The notes beneath the pieces were generated by a model. It was given only the letters and a program-made list of their open reading frames with translations, did not search any database and was not told where the DNA came from. Positions 1 to 13,273 of a stretch of 64,000 nt of DNA are shown one piece after another. This stretch comes from Sipunculus nudus. Lineage: Eukaryota; Annelida; Sipuncula; Golfingiida; Sipunculidae. A program made the translations under genes and the position numbers. Positions within the stretch are counted from its first letter, which is position 1; every line of letters starts with the position of its first letter. The stretch covers positions 28,451,956 through 28,515,955 of the forward strand of contig CM049312.1 in the NCBI GenBank assembly GCA_026874595.1, given 5' to 3'.

Positions 1-1119
1 AGACACGGACTGTTGAAATTAAAATCATGTGTCTTTCGTACAACGCTGTGCTGTTGCTGCTGTCAGCAGCTGGTCAGTATGAAGCTAGCTTTGCTACAGT
101 CAACACGCGTGATTACCTATCAGTGATGATTGCTTCAACTCTGCAAGTATGCAACTCTTTACTCTCAGGATAAAGACAGTGAAATGAACATTTAGGACTT
201 CATAGATTTATTTCATAAAAATAAAGAAACTGAGTAAAGCGAAGTCTTCCTTTTTGTCTCGCATGTGCCTATATGGGTTGGTCAGGGTCTTGTGCTCAGC
301 ATAGTGACACTGCTGTGATTGCCGATCCACCATTATCCTAAGCAACTCAAGGAATGGCATCAATATTATCAAATAACGAAACTGAGGATGATGAAGAGGA
401 TTATCCAGCATACTGGAGGGGATCATTTTGGATAATCCTGGTATCAATGATACTCAATTTGATACCACTAAGCGGGAGGATCTGTCTGCCTTAAGAATTA
501 GGATTATTTGCTTTAATTTATAAATATTTGCCCACCCAATGTTCAATGACCTACAGAGCAAAAGTTCAAACTTTACCTGAGGCCATAAAACGTCGAGGCC
601 ATGGTGGTTCCCAAGGTAAAATAGGGAATTCAAAGCCTCGAAGAAAATTATTAGAAACCTAATTCTCAAGAGAGGCATATTCCAAGATATACAGAGGCAC
701 ATAATTAATACCTCAGGGATTCTCGTGATTTGGCGAAGAACCGGGGAAAAAAGAGCTGTTTAGGTAGGCAGTGGACCAAACAGCATTGCTTGGAAATGTA
801 ATACTGGCCGTGTCAATGATGCGGAGAAGCTTCATAAACCTGCTTTGAAAACACGGTGAAAAATGTTCCTTTCCATGGAGCTTTTGTCTGGAGATTATCT
901 CAAGGAATTACATGAGAGAGGTATAACAAGCCACCCATATAACAAATGACAATTACCAATAAAATAATAGGTGGCAGGGGACCAAGAGAAAATAGTATTT
1001 CAGGAGAAACCCAAAGAAGCACGGCTACCTGTGAAAGTGAAAGAAAAAGGGGAGGAAAGTATTATTTTCCACTCCAGCACTTCTCCAGAAAATGTAGTAA
1101 AGTTTATTTACCGATTTCA
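1..1119. other. No gene recognised
   Basis: Only short open frames are present, including a - strand frame of 82 codons at 454-702, with no motif I recognise. No repeat family could be assigned. It may be decayed transposon sequence. Confidence 0.4.
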
Positions 1120-1123
1120 TTAA

Positions 1124-1350
1124 AGGAAACAGTTTTACTCCCTGAATAACTACCTGCATTTATAAAACAAAATGTTGGTCAATTTTATTGGCGGCAGGTT
1201 TTCAAATTTTATGAATGAATAGAATGATTTTATCTCACAGAAAGATATCCATGTGATATCCATGTTTATCCATGTTTTCTGGCATATTTTTATAAAAGCT
1301 CCAAGGTAATACCTTTAGTTTATAAAGGTCAGATAAGTGATTGGAACCTT
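1124..1350. mobile_element. Short piggyBac-type MITE, TTAA-flanked
   Basis: Bounded by TTAA at 1120-1123 and 1351-1354. The right end (minus-strand AAGGTTCCAATCACTTATC) closely resembles the terminus of the clearer MITE at 15860-16320, and roughly 1255-1350 aligns with the inner right half of that element. The left end is less well conserved. It carries no coding capacity, so it would have been moved by a transposase in trans. Confidence 0.5.
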
Positions 1351-1354
1351 TTAA

Positions 1355-2115
1355 GAAAGAGCGTAATTCGGCAGTAGGCGAAATATACTTTCATCGGATA
1401 CCCTAACTCAGAAGATTGAATACCCACTAAAAATGCTCAGACTAATTTCCGATACTCATTACTAATATCACTGTGTAAACTTATATGTTAATTAGGTCAT
1501 CAGAAGCCAAAATTTCACGAAAATACTCCGGCGTAAGTTAAAAAAAAATCCTCCAGGAGTAATAAGTGTGAGTAATAATTGGAATGCTCCTATCTACACT
1601 ACAAAAACATGAAATAAAGTTACTATCAGCATAGGAACTGATGTACACCTGGTGACTGTTCATGATATCCAACACCATGAAACACATTATATTCAATACT
1701 TACCAGGCGAAAGTGTATCCTTGAATAAATTGATCAATGAAAGTGAACAGGCAAGGTACATCGAATACCAACTTGAAGCAAATAAAACTATGAAACAACA
1801 GAGAAGCAAAATTTGAAAACGTCCCACTTACCAAAGGATTCTATTAATACCAATTAGTGTGTGAATGAATATTCATTTTACTTAAAACTACAGGTAGAAA
1901 TTTCAATGACACACAGGAACCCTTTCACACAGCATATTTTGAAATTTTCTTCAATAATTGTCTTCACTACATCTATCTTGTGTTGGATATGTAGTATATT
2001 GTGTATGACAATGAATAAGTTGACTCTGTGCAAAAATGCATGATCCTCATAGTGAAAGGAGACATTTAGTAGAAATACCAGGCCATTACATTTCAGTACG
2101 CCCACAAAATTAAAT
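1355..2115. other. No gene recognised
   Basis: A+T-rich sequence with short overlapping frames on both strands around 1861-2105. It could include the decayed 3' part of the adjacent LINE, but no reverse-transcriptase motif is readable here. Confidence 0.35.
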
Positions 2116-2119
2116 TTAT

Positions 2120-2600
2120 TCTTGACATTAAAAAATATATGGTCTTTCTAAAAGGTCAAAAGCTTTTTCAAAATCTATGTTTAAAATGTATTCTGTTATG
2201 TTCTTATTCTCAGCATATTCCATAAAATGTCACTATTTATTTAAATTTTATTCATGCATATGTGTTTCATAAATCCGGTTTGGTCATGAGGGATAATACT
2301 CGGTAGCACCCGCTTGGTCCTATTTGTCAAGCATTAAGCAAGAAGTTTATTATCAAAATTAATTAATGAGATTGGCCGCCATTTTTTTTAAAAACAGTAA
2401 ATCTTTTATCTTCTTTTTCGGGAGCAATGTTATGAACCTCCTGAGGAGCCAAAATATGGAGTTGACCATATTCATAGCTATAACGAAAGAATTATATAAT
2501 GGTATTTTAATTACATTCCAAAATTAAAAAGAAAAAATCAAATGGCAGTCCATCAGACCCAGGGGTTTTACCTTTACTGTATGATTTTTAAAGCAGTGTA
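2120..2600 (-). pseudogene. LINE reverse-transcriptase remnant
   Basis: On the - strand, KGKTPGSDGLPFDFF, ITLLPKKK, an ANLIN-like block, a DQTGF block and IDFEKAFD occur in the order of L1-clade RT domains 1-4, with frame changes between them. The catalytic FADD box was not found. No intact ORF. Confidence 0.7.
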
Positions 2601-3229
2601 CAGTGTACAAAAGTTTACTTAGGGTCTTAATGTAGCAGTTATTAAGTTTATCTGGTGATCTAAGTTACCTTAATAAAGGTTTTCATAAAAAGGTTTCCTT
2701 TAAAATAAGTTTTCTATCTATAATATATTTACAATCGTTCGAGATTTTCTCCTTCATCACGGTATTTAGTGTTGCTGCTTTCACCTTTTCTTCCATTAGA
2801 GATTCATGTTTATTTTTTAACTTATATAAAATATTTTGTTTACTCTGGTCATTTTGTTAAGATTAGTCTTTTTCAAATGTATCAATTTTCATGTATAAAA
2901 TACTAGGTTAGGGTTACTCTCTTTGTTAAATGAGATTGTTTCCTTTATGACAGTTCATTTATTTTCCAATATACTACTCCTCTTCAGGGAGAACACTGTT
3001 TAATTTTAAAAAAGCCTGGTCCTTGGGGTGGCAAATCATTTTTAATTGCAAAGACAATAGCATGGAGTTATAAGAGGGTATTATTTCTCAATCCAAATCA
3101 AACTGTGAAAGACCTTAACTGATCAGAAAATAGTCAATACGGCTCTGTATTGAAACAGGATTGTAACGTTGCCATGTAAATGACTGTGTGTTATATGTCA
3201 ATAAGAGACAATTTTAGTGTATCTTTGGA

Positions 3230-3600
3230 TTTCATATAGGTACACTGACGTCCTCTTTTTCTGTTTTTTTTTTATAATCCATAATAATTCCTATCTCCAC
3301 CCATAATTATATATGAGGATTGTCAATCTGTGACATATTTTCAAATATATTCTCTATCAATTATGGTTTATCAAGATTCGGGCCACAAATATTTACCAGT
3401 GTTAACTGTATATTACCTAGGGATATATCCATTATGATATATCTACCATTTTCATCCGTTTTGTATGGATGGACCTTATGTTGTATACCATTTTTTTATA
3501 AAAATAGCAACCCCTCTGGAATTGCTTTCTCCATGACTAAAGTACGCTTTAGCGACCCATTTAGCAATCCATAATTTCTCCGTGGTCTTGGAGCTGTGAG
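3230..3600 (-). pseudogene. LINE APE-endonuclease remnant
   Basis: Fragments in shifting frames read SNSRGVAIFIK, then GRYIIMDISLGNIQLTLVN, then IIMGGDRN, matching the spacing of AP-endonuclease-like domains of L1-type ORF2. The G-G-D-R/F-N block is the usual catalytic Asp/Asn motif. Several stops and frameshifts interrupt it. It lies between the ORF1 remnant and the RT remnant, as expected for ORF2. Confidence 0.65.
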
Positions 3601-4091
3601 TTTCCTGAAGGCATATGACTGTAGACTATCCCTTATTTAACCAAGTTCTCTCCTTATCTTTGATGAAGGAAGACCATTTAGATTTAATGACATGATTTTA
3701 TTCCTATGTTTTCCCATAAATTTTGAATCACTGAATGTTTTCATTCAAAAGGCTGCAATTACAAAAATTCCCATACCATATACAGTTTTGTGTCATCATT
3801 TCAATGTTTAAACATCTGCAATAGTGACCTACCACCAACAGCTAGAATATCTTTGTTTTAGATTTGTCAAACTCCGTGTAAAACTGAAACCCAACAAAAA
3901 AGTACGCATTAAAAAATAAAGAAATCTATGTCTGTCCAGTGAGGACATCTGGTGTCCTGACAGTTGCACATCATACTTGAAAAATTTCTCTTCAATGCGT
4001 TAAGATAGAAATAACAAATAAAAATGTGCAAGAAGCTTTTAATTTAATGATATTTTTATTTTTAAGCGAGGAAATACCAGAGTTTTCAGAT

Positions 4092-4745
4092 GTTTAGTCT
4101 TCTTTAATCCTACACCTGGTCCCTTTAAGAATTGTTTTCTGTTTCATCACAAAGTCTCTAGCTCCTCTGTCACAGGATTTCACCAAAATGTCACGCTCCG
4201 GTTTAACAGGGTTGTCTACACGATGTACCACTTGTACCTTTGATATATTCATTTCACAGTTCAGGTGCTCATGCAGAAATCTAATGGCCACTGCAACACG
4301 GTCTTTCTTTTGTTTTGTCTTAATCCTAGCAATACGTAGAAAGTCCTTTCTGGAATATTGTTAATTTCTGTTTCCATGCTTTAGTGCCTTAACAGTATTT
4401 GCTTTGTTTTCACAAATCTCTTTTTTTAGACTTTCAAATCTTTTTTGGTCGAGGTCAAGTCAGTCTTCAATTTGTTATTTTCCTTCTCTAAGCCTACAAT
4501 TCTGTGCTCCATTTTATCAAGCATATTCTTTATGACTTAAGTCACTGAATTACAACCATCTCAGTAATCGCTTTCTCAACCTTTGACAGTTAACAATTTA
4601 TATTCATTTTCATAGCAGTTACAGCTTCATTCACAGCTACTTGTATAAAAATGTTTTTCACAGAGCCAGAAATTTCCACACCTGGTTCTTCATCAGAAGA
4701 GCTATGAGGCCTTGGCCTCTTAGAGGAATCCTGCTGCCCAGGCAT
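4092..4745 (-). pseudogene. L1-type ORF1 remnant
   Basis: Starts at an ATG on the - strand at 4745. The N-terminus is Lys/Ser-rich (MPGQQDSSKRPRPHSSSDEE), followed by a heptad-like charged stretch (about 4430-4520) suggesting a coiled coil. A C-terminal block at 4291-4094 (AIRFLHEHLN ... GARDFVMKQK) resembles the C-terminal domain of L1 ORF1 proteins. In-frame stops between these parts show it is dead. In living elements this protein coats the element RNA and assists target-primed reverse transcription. Confidence 0.65.
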
Positions 4746-4799
4746 TCTAATTTCTTTCAATTTTAAGTGGAGTATCTTTAAAATATCACACTTCTATTT

Positions 4800-5270
4800 T
4801 GACAAGTTACCCCACTTGGGCTTGTTCACTGAACGCTAGTACCCAGACCACACCTGGGTCTAACATATTGATTCCTATTCACTGTTTCGCCTCAGTGGTC
4901 TTCAGTACCTGTTATGAACCTGGGGCCTGTGTCCACCTCGCGTATGCAGTATTTAAATCGGAGTAAAGCAAAGAAAAATATACAATTTATGACCAAGTTG
5001 TTTAAGTTCAAATCTCATAACTTTCGAAGGTTAAAGATTGAACCTTTATACTTATATGGTCAAGTTTTTAATATTCCACCAACAGCTCGTCCTCACTTAT
5101 AAATGAAATGTGTTCAGCTATGACTGACCATGTACAGCCAGTAGATTTGAAACCTTGACCTCTCTTTGCAACCTTGACCTCTCTTTAAGTGATTATTGAT
5201 TGTTCTGTGACTAGTATATAAAAAGATATAGCCGTTCATGCTTCTCCTACCTCTAAATTGAGCTCTTTTT
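4800..5270. other. Intergenic, nothing recognised
   Basis: No motif or repeat identified. A 62-codon frame at 4914-5102 (+) has no recognisable domain. The start of SDR duplication unit A lies just downstream. Confidence 0.35.
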
Positions 5271-5931
5271 TAAGCGGCCGAGGGCAGTCCAAATGACGTC
5301 ATTTTCTGAGTTATTGCCGGGTTACCAAGAGTCTACCCTCACCTTTTTTGTTATGTCACATGGTCTAGTTCATTATTAGAGGAACTAGGGGCACATCTGA
5401 TGCACACGGGAACCCCTTCAGCCAATGTACTATAAGTTTATTCATCGTTTATTATACACTGCATTGAATGAAAATATAAAAAAAAATGCCCTGGCATAAG
5501 CAAAGTTCACAGTGTATTTTCCTCGTTATACAAAATCAAGTGGTGTTTTCTTTACTTGCCACTCCACAACTAGGACAATGTGGTCGCCGAACCGTGTGTC
5601 CGTGTATTACTGCATCTCATCACTAATCCAACAGAAGCCCAAACGTACGACCAAACTTTCGTGAGCGCCAAAACATGCCCTATGACTGGCTTAAGGCCAT
5701 AATCGAGCAGGATTCCAGTCTATAATAGGTCGCAAGGCTGTAGTACGGTGAATGTGTTTTTTATGAGGACACTTTGCTGAGCTGCTGTGCTAGTTATCAC
5801 TAAGAAAAAGCACGAGGTAGCCGAGCTGCATGAAGTTTGCTCATGTTTGAATACTTAGCGCGTACTTATCAGTTACACGAGAGTTACAAGTGTGCCTTGC
5901 AATCTGAAAGGCAAGCCCGGCTAGAATAAAG

Positions 5932-5968
5932 ATGAAGTCGTTGAAAAACAAAGTCGTGCTGATTACTG
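5932..5968 (+). CDS. SDR copy A exon 1
   Basis: Residues 1-12 plus the first base of Gly13 (MKSLKNKVVLIT). The ATG has A at -3. Donor GTAAGT. It matches exon 1 of copy B base for base in structure. Confidence 0.9.
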
Positions 5969-8900
5969 GTAAGTCAAGTATTACGGACCATCACAGGATA
6001 GATTAAGTTCTCGCTGTGGTAAAATTATCAAGCTGTTTACGTAACGTTTTAAACCTCTAAATTGATGCTCTAAGACCCATATCAAGGAATCAAGAACTAT
6101 GCTCAATACCCCTACCAAGGCCTATTTCCTTTATCCCCTTTTATCCCCTGACATATGTCCTATGAGCTATGGGACTCAAACCCCCCCCCCCCCCCCAGTA
6201 TAGATTAAATGTTGATATAAAAACTCAAGTATCTGGACAATCAAAGCAGTGATTGCCATGATTTTGTCCATGCATAATGATCATTGAGTGTTTCATCATT
6301 TCCTGAAGACTATTTTTACTCATTTTTTATTCTCTATTTTTGTGACCTTCAAAGGCAGTACGTCTGTTTACAGGACACAAATCGTAGTTCTTGGCCAGTC
6401 TCCTTGGATACCTGAAATTAGGTTATGGTGACCTATATTTTGCAAACTACAGGCTGAAAATATGATTCTGAACACCCATTAAATCAGATGGGGCACAAAT
6501 AGTAACAATTAGGCATTGAATCTTCTTTTGTTACACCCATTGAGGTCCATAAAAGCTCCTTGCAAACAAAATTAGGTCACTGTGACCTATATCATTGGAC
6601 TGTTGGTACACTAAAGTATCCCCCCCCCTAAAAAAATTAAAAATGTTATACAAAAGCTCAAGAATCTGAATAACTGATGCATTGATTGCCATGATTCTTT
6701 CCATGCTTATTGCTCATGGCGTTTCATTATTTCCCACGTCCCTCAGTTATTCAAGAAATGATCCAACTCTCCATGATCAATATGCATGGAAAGTATCATG
6801 GCAATCAATGCACCAATTATTTAGATTCTTCAGCAGAGACATGCAATCTGAGCACAAAAAAAGGCAAGATTTCATGGGAACGGCAGGACATATTACCATA
6901 AACCTTTTTCTTCCTAATGATTTTTAAGAACTTTAATTGGTACAGATGAATGTGGATACCACTTACAAAATTTGGCATTCAGATGAAATCCCTTTTGTGG
7001 ATGTCTTCCTGGTCAACTGAGCGTCATGACGCATGGGTCACCTGTTAATAAGGTTTCAGAACTTTCTAAGAGGTAGAGATTAGAGTTTCTCAGGTTTTCT
7101 TTATTTATAAATTACCATAATTTATGCCCTGAAAACACTGATATGTACATGTGGAGGGTTCCCATATAACAGTTTTCAATCAAATATTTTAAGAAAACTG
7201 TAATGAAACATAAATAACCTAAACATATGGGAATGCACAATTGCCCTAGTGTATTGTTATGTGTGTTCATATGTATGCAGGTGCAAGTTCTGGGATAGGT
7301 GAAGAAACGGCGGTTTTATTCGCTTCGTCGGGGAGTAGAGTGGTGCTGAATGGGCGAAACCTAGAGAACCTTAACAAAGTGGCCAAGAGATGTCAAGACA
7401 AGGGACTGAGTAAAGACAATGTAAAATTAAACACAAACAGACATATATACACACAATATTCAATTATATGTTCTTTATTTTAGTATTTAACCAACTGTAT
7501 AAAGGTATATCCTATGTGGCTACGTAATTATATATTCTATCACAATTTCGGTCCTTTATCTATAGTATACAAACACCGTACCAGCGTCAATGTAAGCTTA
7601 CCAGACGAATATATAGACCTACTGAGCCATGTGCTAATATATCATTGACAGCATCGCGATGCATAGTAATCTCACAGCGTTGTCACTTTGTAATCATTGT
7701 TCATTCGATAATTGTCATTGAGACCGGGAACCGACAGTCTGCGTGTTGTTTTGATCAAACATGTGACCACAGACCTGTGCTATCTCTTGATAGGCCTACA
7801 AATGTAACCCTGAGCCGATAAAAGCCAAGTGATCAATTTTAGCTCAGCAGGTTAACTCTTAGCTTGATTTATTAATGACCCACCACTTACGTTAAACAAA
7901 TTTTGATTTTCGGAATCCTGAGGTGAAAAGTGAAGGTCGCAGGAGCCACAACATTAAAAAATTAGTGGATGCACTGTAAATCTTTCACACATGTCTTTCC
8001 CGCTTTAAGTGAAAGATTATGAGATTACCTGGTCACAGATTAAAGTCACTGGGCCCACTTTTTTTTAGTTCAGCTGACTACAAGTCATCTGAGCTAAAGT
8101 CAAGGTCCTTTGTCCGTCCGGACGTGTGATAACAGGGCACGTTCTGAAACCGTTGGACGTACGTATCGAAAATTTGGCATACAGTTAGATGTCCCTAAAA
8201 TAACCTATAAAACCGAAAACTGGTCACTGCGACTTCGTTCCTTTGAGAAATTAAGCAAAGACCTCCGTTTCCCAGTAAAAACCTATTGTTACTTTTCAAA
8301 TTTGTCCACCTTGAAAATCACTGTAGTTATTGTGTACATTTTTATATAGCCATTCCTGCGTATATTTTCTATGTATATGCCATAAATTAGAATAATTATT
8401 CTTGAAGTTGAAGTTAGGGGCCTCAAACATAAAAAATAGCAAAAATCAGGAAGTATATTTACTCACCTCACAAGATAATTGCTGAAGCTAGAGACTTTTT
8501 TCCCCCAGGGTTGAACTTTATTTAATCAAGATTCAATTATATACCAGAAATCAGAATAGAATTTTGTACTTTTTTTAAGTCATTGCCATAAATATAAAAT
8601 TAGTACCATAAATGTTGCCCATATTTAAACATGGCACATTATATTCTTATAAGTGCTGGAATATAATTTTCACAGCATATACACACAAGAATTCATTTTG
8701 GTAAAATCTGGAAGTAAAAACTCTAAATTTAGGCTAGTTTTTGAAATTTTTGGAAGCTCTTATTGTATTTGCTTTTGTTGTCAAGTAGCAAACTTTAATC
8801 ACAAAAGGTCATTCAGTGCACCTCTCTCTGCTTACCTCTTTCTGCTTACCTCTCTCCTTTTTAGTTGTGCAACACTGGAGAGCAGGGGTCACAGGTGTAG

Positions 8901-11900
8901 TATGGATAAATTATATAAAGGTGCAATATAAGAATCAAGTTATAACTTTCTTGTTCAGCAAATTTATAATATATAAATATATATATATACATATATACAT
9001 ATAAATATATGTAGTAATAAAAAAACAGGTGTATGCATAAGGTGTTCTTATCTGGCCAAATTAGGGATAAATGGTGATCGTATTTAGAATGGCAAATCAG
9101 CTTATTTATTAGATACATATGAAATTTTTCAAATGTATAACATTTATAAACTTATAAAAAAGATGTCATGAAAAGAATGAGGATCTTATGTAAACATCTG
9201 TTTATTATTTTCCTGCCTCAGCAGAATACGTTTGTTAATATAAGATTTGCAACTGTAGTTTCATCTAGTGTCCTGAAACCTGGTGTGTTAATACTGTTAT
9301 TAGAACCCCACTTGAGTAAGCGGATGCCCTATGATAATCACCCTGTCCGTTTGTCTGTCCTTCTGTTTGTCTCTATGTATGACTGTCATTTTTGTGTCCT
9401 GATGATGTTACATGTTCGGATTGACATATGGAAGTCAAACTCAACTAATGGCTCATCTTTAAAGGAAAAATCCTATCGATTTTTGGGTCATGAGGTCAAA
9501 GATCTAGGTCACCCAATCCACTTAGAAAAATAGTGGATGCATTTTAAGCCAGATGTTTCATCCGAAACCTTCGATGTTGCACATTTAGCTGACCTGCCAA
9601 TAGGTGAAGCAAATGATTGATATTGGGGTCACCTGGTCAAAGATCAAGGTCACAGGGGCCATCTGTTAACATATTTGTTACCGGTTGATAACTCAAGTTT
9701 GGATTGACATATTGGCTTCAAACCTGAATTATCTTTGGCTCACCAATAATGTAAGAACCCTTTTAATTGTTTGGATAATGTAGTCAGAGGTTAAGGTTAC
9801 AGGACCCACTTATTTAGAAAGATTTTGGATGCAAACTTTTCATTCCAAACTTTCCATCTTACCAATTTAGGTGACCTGAAAATGGAAGATAAACTTGGTT
9901 GATATTGAAGTCACAAGGTCAAAGGTCAAGGTCACAGTGGACTTAATGATAACTCCAGTTTTTGGATTAACATATTGGATTCAAATTTGCTTTCTATAAG
10001 GCCCGCCAATAAAGTAAGAACCTTTTCTTGGGTCATGAGGTCAATGGTCAAGGTCACAGGGTAAAAGACGTTCAGTTTCATGTCAAATCATTATCTGAGT
10101 CTGGGCTGGACAAAATTCTGATCAAGGTTTGAGGGGTAAATTCCCGATTGGGGTTCGGTCTGAACGTTATAAAAATATTCTCAAAATCAGTTTCAGCTGT
10201 GCGCTGTGACCCACAGGTCCCTTGTTTAAAGATGGTTTCGATAATCTAAATGCTGTAAGATCTACCATAGTAATTTCTCAGACTTTTTTTCGTCATAAGG
10301 TCATTGGTTAAGGACACAGGACCCACATTTTGAGGAAAGCGTATGAAAATATCCTTGAAGACAAATTTAGCACAAAAAAGTCTAGACCAATGGGTACTAG
10401 TAATAACAAAAAAAAGAAAGAATATATAACATTTTTTCAATAAACACATATTGTTTGAATGTTTTAATAGTATAAATGAGTCCTAGTGAAATCGCCGATA
10501 CAATGGCAAAGGAGGAAATCTATATCAAAGTACAATTATATGTATTTGAAATGGTTGTAATATGTTAACGTTAAGCAAGCTACATAAATGAAGGCGAAAG
10601 TACGTATACCGAATATTAAGACGTGGTATGATATGATCTGTTATTTTTTTAACATCTATAGGCCATGAATGTTGTGCTGTTTCTTCTTATGTTGCATGAA
10701 ACCGCATTGTTAAACTTTAATATCGATAATTGTAACCATAATCCAAGACGAGCCCTAGGACGATTTTGCCCGACAGTAAATCATTGTTTTCTTCCTAGAT
10801 CTTGATTGCCCAGGCTGACGTCACGAAAGAAGATGACGTGACCAGTATGGTGGAACAGACAATAAGTACTTTCGGTCAACTTGATGTTTTAGTAAGTTTC
10901 ATCTCGTGTATGAGTTCTTTTTTTTTTGCATCCGCCTATAGGGTATGCGTTAATACCCATGTGGGTATCTGTGTGTGTGTGTTTTTGTTCAACATAACTC
11001 AAGTAATTATGAACGAGATCTCATGAAATTTCAGGGAATTCTGGGAATGCGCCAAGGAAGAAATGAATTTAATTTGCTGTGAACCCGATTGATGATCGGC
11101 ATTCAGGAACGTCATCCAGGAATATTCACTAATTGACTTATGCACAAATGAACTTCAGATATGGTCCGAATAAGTGAATGCAAACACATAACGGAGTCTT
11201 ACATTTCTTAGAATGCAGATTTCTAGCCTCCTGCTTAATACGAACGATTACATTTGTTATATGTAAATATAAATTTCTCAAGGTATTCTTCCTTCACATA
11301 TTGTACTCTCGTGACAAGGTCTGCATTACCTGATTATCTTTATAACCATTTGTCAACCTTTCTGGGGGAAAATGAAATTTATCCTTTATTTATTGTGTAT
11401 CTTCAAAGAAGGTTCAGTCATAACTCTTAGACTGTGACTGTGACGTGTGCCGACCCGTATCTATTCAGTTTGTTATCAGGGTCTTTTCTATTCTGATATA
11501 TAGCAGTATTTTGTAGGTAAATGTCTTCCTATATCTTGTGATATAAACTTTTATAAAGGTGTTTTGAGATGCTGAGCTGCCTCTATAAAAAAGAAACATT
11601 GGAAAAGAATAATATACGCTTTTTTTATATACATCTGCGTGTATAAAGTATAAAGTCTACCAGCATTTCTAGCACACTTGTTTACATGTGCCATTGTGTT
11701 GATCCCCGCCATCTTCCCCTTTAGGTCAGCTGATTGTAAGTTGTAGTGAAAGCAATCACTCTTTGTCCGGTGTCCGTCTGTCCCCCAGTCCGTCTGTCCG
11801 CCCGTTAATAGAGCCTAAATCTTAACAGCTAGACCTGTTTTTTTTGTTACTGAACATCCTTGGCAATCAATTAAAATCACCTTGGAAACACGAAATTTGA

Positions 11901-13236
11901 TCGCTGTGACCCATATCATCGGGGCTGTGGGGCTCCAAATTACCCACACCCCCCAGAATAATTAAAAATTTCAACAAGATCTAAATAACTAATGCATTGA
12001 TTGCAATGATTCTTTCGATGCATATTGATCATAGAGTGTTTCATCATTTCCTGAGGACTGTTGATGCCACATTTATTTGTTTGTAATTTTGATGAATTAT
12101 TTGCTCTATTTTTGCGACCTTCAGATGTAGCAGTCCATCCGTTAACAAGGCAAAAACCGTAACCATTAGACCAAGCAACTTCTCACCCTACATCCTTCTA
12201 AGCCGGAAATTATATTACACAGGCCTGTATTCTGCGAGCTTCAGGGTGTAAAAGTGATTTTGAGCACCCTGACAGTCAGATGGTGCCCAAGATGTACTTT
12301 TTTTTGGCCTCTTCTAAAGAGATATTCACTTGGGTCCTGGGTAAATGTTTTTTGAAACATTGAATCAGGTCTGTATTCTGTGAGCTATAGTACAACAACA
12401 TGATTTGAGCACCATGAAACGCAGACTGGACACAAACTGTATCCGTTCGCCTAAGAATCTTATTTCGTAATATCCAGGGAATTCTTAGGTAAGTCTCCTT
12501 GGTTTCTTGAAATAAGGTCATTGTGACCTATTATCTGTGAGCTTGGATTTAAAAACCTAATGTTGAGCGCCCAAAAATGTATACAGGATACAACCCTTCA
12601 CTGTTGGATTTAGATATTTTTTAAAATTAAAATGGAGTTTATTTTCAGTTCTCCTTGGACATCCAAAAAAAGGTTACTGTGACTTATACTCTATGAGCTG
12701 TGTGAAAGAACATGATTTGAGTAGTTTGACGTAAAGAATGTTAACGTAGCATCCGGGAGTTCCTAGTAAAATATTTAAAACCTTTAATAAGGTCTCTGTT
12801 ACCTTATTTCTAAGGATTATATTCAAGAAAACATGATTTTGCGCACTCTGGAAATTAATTTTTTCCATTGCTTAGGAACCCTAAACAAAAATGCTTCACT
12901 AAATCAAAACATCAATCATTTAATCATTAATACATGCATCACCTCTATTTCAGTTCAGCCGAGAGTAATGGCCAATGGGCAAGTAGTTTTAAAGAAACTG
13001 CATCCCTTGTTGCTTAGCTGAAGACTTAAAATGAAAATATCAAAAGATCTGAAGAGGAATGCAGTTTTATATCAATATTATTACATTGTTCCATCAGTGT
13101 ATTTTTTTAAATTTATAATATTTTTTTTCACATATAGATAGACATATAACAGATGTATAATAGATATACATCATTACAACTATCATCACAAGGATAATAT
13201 TACAAGTTTTCTAACCTCATTTTCTCAATGATTCTT

Positions 13237-13273
<37 letters not shown>

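Larger units (their letters stand above)
2120..4790 (-). mobile_element. Degenerate L1-like LINE (non-LTR retrotransposon)
   Basis: Read on the - strand from 4790 downward, three parts appear in L1 order: an ORF1-like RNA-binding protein, an APE-type endonuclease and a reverse transcriptase. All are broken by stops and frameshifts. The RT part keeps readable L1 signatures (PGSDGLP, then an HDQTGF-like block, then IDFEKAFD). The 3' end with poly(A) tail was not located, and RT domains beyond FEKAFD are unreadable, so the element is probably 3'-eroded. A copy-and-paste element now inactive. Confidence 0.75.

Noticed and set aside
9168..9533. Open frame of 121 codons (+) in intron 2 of copy A
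   Set aside because: It spans the edge of a dispersed repeat, shows no domain, and is absent from copy B.
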